Assembly: GCF_009708075.1 (NCBI RefSeq) | Contig: NZ_WMBT01000004.1 | Coordinates: 62,001-126,000, forward strand | Length of the DNA: 64,000 nt | Reading direction: 5' to 3' | From: Paracoccus lichenicola | Lineage (GTDB): Bacteria > Pseudomonadota > Alphaproteobacteria > Rhodobacterales > Rhodobacteraceae | Shown: piece by piece, positions 63,207-64,000 of the stretch | How positions within the stretch are numbered: position 1 is the first letter of the stretch | Layout of the letters: every line of letters starts with the position of its first letter | Notes under the pieces: generated by a model | Databases searched by the model: none | Seen by the model: only the letters and a program-made list of their open reading frames with translations | What the model was told of the DNA's origin: nothing | Program-made: the position numbers and the translations under genes

Positions 63207-64000
63207 TCAAATCTCCAGTATCTGGTCCATCATGGTCTGGATGGCCTGGATCACCCGCGCATTGGCGGCATAGGCCTGTTCGTATTGCAGCAGCTTCTGC
63301 ATCTCGGCGTCGCTGTCCACGCCGTCGGCAGTCAGCCGGGTGGTGATGGTATCGGCCTGGCTGTTGCGGATCGCAGCCTCGGACTGCGCATTCACGCGCG
63401 CGGTGGCCATCTGCGATTCGACCGATGCGAGACGCGCGGCCAGCGTGGCCCTGCCGCTGAAGGCGGTTCCGGTTGCCGCGGCCGAGGCCTCGCTCAGCGC
63501 GCCGGACATGGCCACCAGCAACGTGGAATCGCCCACCGCCCCGGACGTGCTGGCGCCCAGGCCTGCGCGGATGCGCCAGGCCTCGCCCCCTTCGCTTTCC
63601 ACGACGGCATCGTTGACGCTGATCCGCCCCGCAAGCCCGGTCTTCTCCGCCGCACTGGCTCGTGCGCCGTCATCGGTGAAAAGCCCGGCCGATGCCGCGG
63701 TGATCGTGGGATCGACGGCCGGAGCCGCCAAGCGGTCGTGCAGGTCAAGCGCGAGGTCGTCCAGCAGGTTCTGCGCCTCGGGCGCCAGTTCGTCGCGGAT
63801 GGCGAAATTGGCGGCCAGCGAGCCGCCGGCGTAAAGCCGCATCTGCGACTGCGTCAGCTCCACGCCGTTCTGGGACAGCATCGACAGCCCCGACCCGGCG
63901 GTCCTGTCGGCCGTCACCTGCCCCGCGGCAGTAAAGGACAGTTCCGTCGGGGTGGTGCCATCCAGCAGCACGGCGCCTTCTGCCGTGAACAGGGCAACGG
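63207..64000 (-). CDS. flgK: Flagellar hook-associated protein FlgK, partial
   Basis: The C-terminal about 263 residues of FlgK; the N-terminus lies beyond the window end. Visible: VALFTAEGAVLLDGTTPTEL, an Ala-rich mid region with the RDELAPEAQNLLDDLALDLH domain and the C-terminal signature LQYEQAYAANARVIQAIQTM followed by MDQILEI, which forms the D0 coiled coil. The reading frame is open to the last base of the window. FlgL follows after three bases. Confidence 0.9.
   Translation of the reverse strand, partial: VALFTAEGAVLLDGTTPTELSFTAAGQVTADRTAGSGLSMLSQNGVELTQSQMRLYAGGSLAANFAIRDELAPEAQNLLDDLALDLHDRLAAPAVDPTITAASAGLFTDDGARASAAEKTGLAGRISVNDAVVESEGGEAWRIRAGLGASTSGAVGDSTLLVAMSGALSEASAAATGTAFSGRATLAARLASVESQMATARVNAQSEAAIRNSQADTITTRLTADGVDSDAEMQKLLQYEQAYAANARVIQAIQTMMDQILEI

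Overview
The window looks like chromosomal DNA of a GC-rich alphaproteobacterium in the Rhodobacteraceae, most likely Paracoccus or a close relative. The evidence is a CcrM-type GANTC adenine methyltransferase, a CtrA-like site in a flagellar promoter, the order rsfS-rlmH-gpmI-envC-ctpA-rppH, an NnrU family gene, a split mnmD/FAD-oxidase pair, and the G/C-rich palindromes common between genes in this family. The assignment rests on gene content and order only; no rRNA, tRNA, CRISPR array or intact insertion sequence was recognised.

Layout. 1-3.4 kb: a truncated CAP-domain lipoprotein, a BON-LysM protein, an acyl-CoA synthetase and a 50-residue secreted peptide. 3.4-3.7 kb: two copies of a palindromic repeat. 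3.7-8.4 kb (minus): ettA, a sulfotransferase, an MT-A70 methyltransferase and rimO. 8.5-12.7 kb: a secreted protein whose frame runs into an ABC-2 exporter pair, an FMN reductase and gabT. 12.8-19.9 kb: META lipoprotein, rhomboid protease, mnmD with a divergent FAD oxidase, NnrU, DUF4202, a CbiX-like protein, GNAT, a CinA-type domain protein and map. 19.9-25.1 kb: an RND pump with two adaptors. 25.2-27.7 kb: divergent kynureninase and kynurenine-formamidase-like genes and a YbaK protein. 28.2-29.4 kb: a lytic transglycosylase.

29.5-37.2 kb (minus): a low-GC uracil-DNA-glycosylase-like gene, then rppH, ctpA, envC, gpmI, rlmH, rsfS and an MscS channel. 37.4-40.0 kb: leuC and leuD, separated by a strongly AT-rich gene with a GIY-YIG-like core that fits exactly between them. 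40.1-42.4 kb (minus): ccrM, rnhB, allA. 42.5-45.4 kb: a sulfotransferase-like/GT90 fusion and an Fsr-type exporter. 45.6-49.8 kb: a GntR regulator, an orphan TRAP large permease, an L,D-transpeptidase and an extensin-like protein. 49.8-50.5 kb: a Crp/Fnr regulator.

50.6-64.0 kb: a flagellar cluster. fliI faces flgB-flgC-fliE-fliQ-flgF-flgG-flgA-flgH-fliL across a short promoter region with a CtrA-like site and a GANTC site. A GT2 glycosyltransferase and the complete dTDP-rhamnose set rmlC-B-D-A separate this block from flgI, flgL and the start-truncated flgK on the minus strand. The cell-cycle methyltransferase, the CtrA-like site and the flagellar genes fit one control circuit. The rhamnose cassette inside the flagellar cluster suggests a surface glycan, possibly linked to the flagellum. 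The gene between leuC and leuD is the clearest sign of foreign DNA.
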